Shown here: piece after piece, positions 61,739 to 64,000 of the stretch
Position numbering within the stretch: position 1 is the stretch's first letter
How the letters are laid out: every line of letters starts with the position of its first letter
Source of the DNA: Ktedonobacterales bacterium
GTDB lineage: Bacteria > Chloroflexota > Ktedonobacteria > Ktedonobacterales > Ktedonobacteraceae
Assembly (NCBI GenBank): GCA_027451525.1
Contig: DAIDJF010000014.1
Coordinates: 1-64,000, forward strand
Direction of reading: 5' to 3'
DNA: 64,000 nt
Made by a program: the position numbers and the translations under genes
Notes under the pieces: generated by a model
What the model was told of the DNA's origin: nothing
What the model saw: the letters and a program-made list of their open reading frames with translations, nothing else
Databases searched by the model: none

Positions 61739-63850
61739 TTACTTCGTTGCGCAGTAGTATAGCGTGCCACCGCCGCCACGCCCACCAAAGCCACCGAAAC
61801 CGCCCGTGTTGCCCGTGCTTGTACTAGAGGATGATTGCCACGCGCTGCTCGGCACTGCCGTACAGTTCTGTGTCACCCAAGAAGTCACACTCTGCGAACC
61901 GCTACTCCCCCCAGGAGCACCGCCACCACCAAAGCCGCCAATCAGGAAGTAGCGTACCGTGCCTTTAGCGACCAACGAGGCTACATCGCTCGCGGTCAAG
62001 ATGGGGTTACTGCCAGAGAAACCGCCCATCGACATAACTGGCTTGCCAGTCGCGAGGATAATCGGAGCCGCCGTGTTCGAGTTAGAGACCGCGACCAGGT
62101 AGGTTGCATTGCCCTGATGGCTTTCCAGGTAACTGATCAACGCGGTATTCGCTGTATCAGTTCCGCCAGCGCCACCGCCAAAGCCGCCCTCCTGCGTCAC
62201 ACCTGCTTGCGGCAGGTTCTGCGCAACACCTGATACGACGACTACGCCACCCCAGATGCTGGGAGCCACGAGCAGAACCAGCGTACCGACGCTCACCAAT
62301 GTGACCAGCGCATTGCGTGCCATTGGCAGGCGCGGTAAGAAGCGCACTAGGGTTAGCACGATTGCCACGCCAATGCTGACGGCAATCAACGGCGTCAGCC
62401 ACGAGGACCACGCGGAATAGCGACTCAGCAGAGACATCTGTTCAGCAGCCGTCGCGACAAAAGCGATGGGCAGCAGCCAACCGCGCCAGCCCGGATTGCG
62501 ATAATCGCGCCACATGATGACCACACCAATACCAAAGAGCGCGCTCACCGCGGGAGCCATTGTCGTCAAGTAGTAGGGATGGAAGAAACCAGCGACACTG
62601 AAGAAGACGAACATCGTCAGCAGCCAGACGCCCCACAGCAGCAGAGACTGTTGCTGGCGATCTTCCTGGAAGTTCTGGAAGCGCGGACGACGTTGCCAGG
62701 CCAGAGCCAGCATTCCCAAGAGGGCTAGCGGCAAAATCCAGCCAATCTGCTCACCCAATGTGCTTGTAAAGAGACGTGTAATACCAGCAGTACCTGTGCC
62801 AAATTGCCCACCTGCACCGCCGCCGCCCGCGAACTCACGACGGAACTCTCTGGCAAACTCACCAAAAGGACCACCTGCACCACCAAAGCCCTGTGAAGGC
62901 GCACCAGCACCCGTACCAGGTGCACCACCTGGGAACGACGGTAACGCTCCACCTGTGCTAGAGGTTGTTGCCCCTGCACGCGCACGCCCAAAGCCGCCAA
63001 AGTTGCCAAGCAGGCGCGTCACACCGTTATAGCCGAAGGCGAGGCTGATTTCAGAGTTGTTCTGCGTCGAGTCGACGTAGGGTCGCAACGCAGCTGGCGT
63101 GAGGTCCACAGCAAGCATCCAGGCGAATGTGAGTGCTACCATCACCACGCCAGCTAGCAAGAGATGCAGAATACGAGTTTTGAATGATTTGGGAGCCGCG
63201 AACAGGTAGAAGACGGCAAATGCAGGCACAACCAGATATGCCTCTAACATCTTGATATTGAAGCCAAGACCAACGGTCAACGCGCACACCAGTAGCCAGC
63301 GCAATTTGCCAGTTTCGACTGAGCGCAAGACCGCCCACGCTCCAATCAGCATGGTCAAAGCCAACGTACTATCAATCGTATTATTGCGGTTCGTGACTAC
63401 GCTAATCGGGCTTACGGCCAGAGCCAGAGCCGCCAGCAAGCCAGCTACGACGCCGAAACGCTTCTGCACCAGATAGTAGAGCAGCAAAACGGAGAGGACG
63501 CCAGCTAATGCCTGCGGAAAAAAGACGCTAAAGGCCGTGAAACCAAAGATTTTGCTGCTGATTACCTGTAACCAGAAACCCAACGGTGGCTTGTCGATGG
63601 TAACAAAGCCGGCGGGATCGAATGAGACAAAGAAGAAGTTGTGCAGACTCATGCCCATACTTTTAACGGCTGATGCATAGTAGACATTGCCATAGCCGTT
63701 CTGCCCCAACTGATAAAAGTCCATGAAACAGGCAATGAGCATGATACCGATCAGGGCCACCCAATGCCAGGGACGGCTTGCGGGTGCCGCATCTTGTTTG
63801 GAGGGGCGTTCAGGCAACGCCTGCGGATCCCCTGCAATACTATCAATCAT
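61739..63850 (-). CDS. GT39-like (ArnT/PMT type) polyprenyl-linked glycosyltransferase
   Basis: This 703-residue membrane enzyme has about twelve helices. The PMT-type first loop carries FYQLGQNGYGNVYYASAVKSMGMSLHNFFFVSFDPAGFVTIDKPPLGFWLQV, with the acidic and DKPPLG motifs of the family. Helices around SISVVTNRNNTIDSTLAL follow. A Gly-rich outer segment of about 90 residues (GGALPSFPGGAPGTGAGAPSQGFGG and on) and a Gly-rich C-terminus are typical of a sub-branch found in Chloroflexota and Actinobacteria. AAAGGAT precedes the ATG. It would move a sugar from a lipid carrier to an acceptor outside the membrane. Confidence 0.9.
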   Translation of the reverse strand: MIDSIAGDPQALPERPSKQDAAPASRPWHWVALIGIMLIACFMDFYQLGQNGYGNVYYASAVKSMGMSLHNFFFVSFDPAGFVTIDKPPLGFWLQVISSKIFGFTAFSVFFPQALAGVLSVLLLYYLVQKRFGVVAGLLAALALAVSPISVVTNRNNTIDSTLALTMLIGAWAVLRSVETGKLRWLLVCALTVGLGFNIKMLEAYLVVPAFAVFYLFAAPKSFKTRILHLLLAGVVMVALTFAWMLAVDLTPAALRPYVDSTQNNSEISLAFGYNGVTRLLGNFGGFGRARAGATTSSTGGALPSFPGGAPGTGAGAPSQGFGGAGGPFGEFAREFRREFAGGGGAGGQFGTGTAGITRLFTSTLGEQIGWILPLALLGMLALAWQRRPRFQNFQEDRQQQSLLLWGVWLLTMFVFFSVAGFFHPYYLTTMAPAVSALFGIGVVIMWRDYRNPGWRGWLLPIAFVATAAEQMSLLSRYSAWSSWLTPLIAVSIGVAIVLTLVRFLPRLPMARNALVTLVSVGTLVLLVAPSIWGGVVVVSGVAQNLPQAGVTQEGGFGGGAGGTDTANTALISYLESHQGNATYLVAVSNSNTAAPIILATGKPVMSMGGFSGSNPILTASDVASLVAKGTVRYFLIGGFGGGGAPGGSSGSQSVTSWVTQNCTAVPSSAWQSSSSTSTGNTGGFGGFGGRGGGGTLYYCATK

Positions 63851-63884
63851 CCTAATATCCTTTCTTCACCAACCAATATGTGTA

Positions 63885-64000
63885 TTAGTGCATTGTTTCT
63901 TGTTGTTTTTCTTCATGCTGCCATTTGCGTGCATAGGTGAATAATTCGCGGAACGCGCGCAGAATAACGGAGAGTTTTGCCCCAGTCGCACGCCCCGTGC
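63885..64000 (-). CDS. 3' end of a protein, perhaps a GT2-type glycosyltransferase (partial)
   Basis: A minus-strand frame entering from the right edge ends at TAA (63887-63885) after the residues GAKLSVILRAFRELFTYARKWQHEEKQQ. The only complete codons seen are 37. It lies 34 bases before the GT39-like gene on the same strand, and polyprenyl-phosphate sugar synthases often sit next to such genes and end in a basic helix like this. The start and most of the gene are outside the window. Confidence 0.5.
   Translation of the reverse strand, partial: TGRATGAKLSVILRAFRELFTYARKWQHEEKQQETMH

Overview
The window looks like a chromosomal segment of a monoderm, probably aerobic and multicellular-type soil bacterium, most likely a Chloroflexota of the Ktedonobacteria kind. 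This is inferred from gene content only: very long Ser/Thr kinases with FHA domains, paired DUF1501/DUF1800 proteins, a phosphoketolase, a contractile injection cluster with DUF4157 and DUF4255 proteins, and many dispersed palindromic repeats. No rRNA or tRNA gene was seen to fix the taxonomy.

Layout. 1-1070: the end of a phage-like or hypothetical gene run on the plus strand. 1323-2450: a surface protein with a Pro/Thr stalk. 2533-8305: a MacB-like ABC export system (adaptor, ATPase, two permeases), followed by a VOC protein and a tiny ORF. 9533-11638: a phage-like portal protein and two small partners behind a near-consensus promoter with a 28-bp palindrome at the start site. 11794-13736: a restriction-modification pair. 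13844-14959: a degenerate Ser/Thr kinase. 15336-19362: a DUF3311/sodium-solute symporter pair, and facing it a cyclase-family hydrolase with a split thiamine-diphosphate decarboxylase. 19439-30275: hypothetical proteins, DUF1501/DUF1800 secreted proteins, a GT-C mannosyltransferase-like protein, a clan GH-A glycosidase, DoxX/TetR and an alpha/beta hydrolase.

30426-48690 is the centrepiece: sixteen minus-strand genes, tightly packed and often overlapping, encoding an extracellular contractile injection system (eCIS). In transcription order they are DUF4255, AAA ATPase, DUF4255 fusion, sheath, tube, tail-assembly-like protein, 62-aa protein, second tube, DUF4157 protein, LysM tube-initiator, VgrG-like spike, PAAR-like tip, gp25-like, baseplate J, an FHA-tail-protein fusion, and finally a 1058-aa transmembrane Ser/Thr kinase that itself has an FHA domain. 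The last two genes overlap by ATGA. A kinase coupled to an FHA-bearing baseplate part resembles the logic of the type VI secretion threonine-phosphorylation pathway, but here it sits in an eCIS. This is the best candidate for an undescribed system in the window. No tape-measure or fibre gene was recognised.

48794-51820: a haem-pathway oxidase, a HAD phosphatase and a hypothetical protein. 51953-57942: a nitrate-reductase-like molybdoenzyme operon with NarI-like cytochrome, four-cluster ferredoxin, Tat-type Rieske protein, small membrane protein and HPP transporter. It diverges from a phosphoketolase gene across a 374-bp region that holds two near-identical palindromes. 60912-64000: a PhnP-like metallo-beta-lactamase-fold protein and a GT39-type glycosyltransferase, with the tail of one more gene at the edge.

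A family of short palindromes (18200, 27581, 40580 doublet, 41554) keeps its stem by paired base changes. Two sites lie in frame inside the DUF4157 gene.
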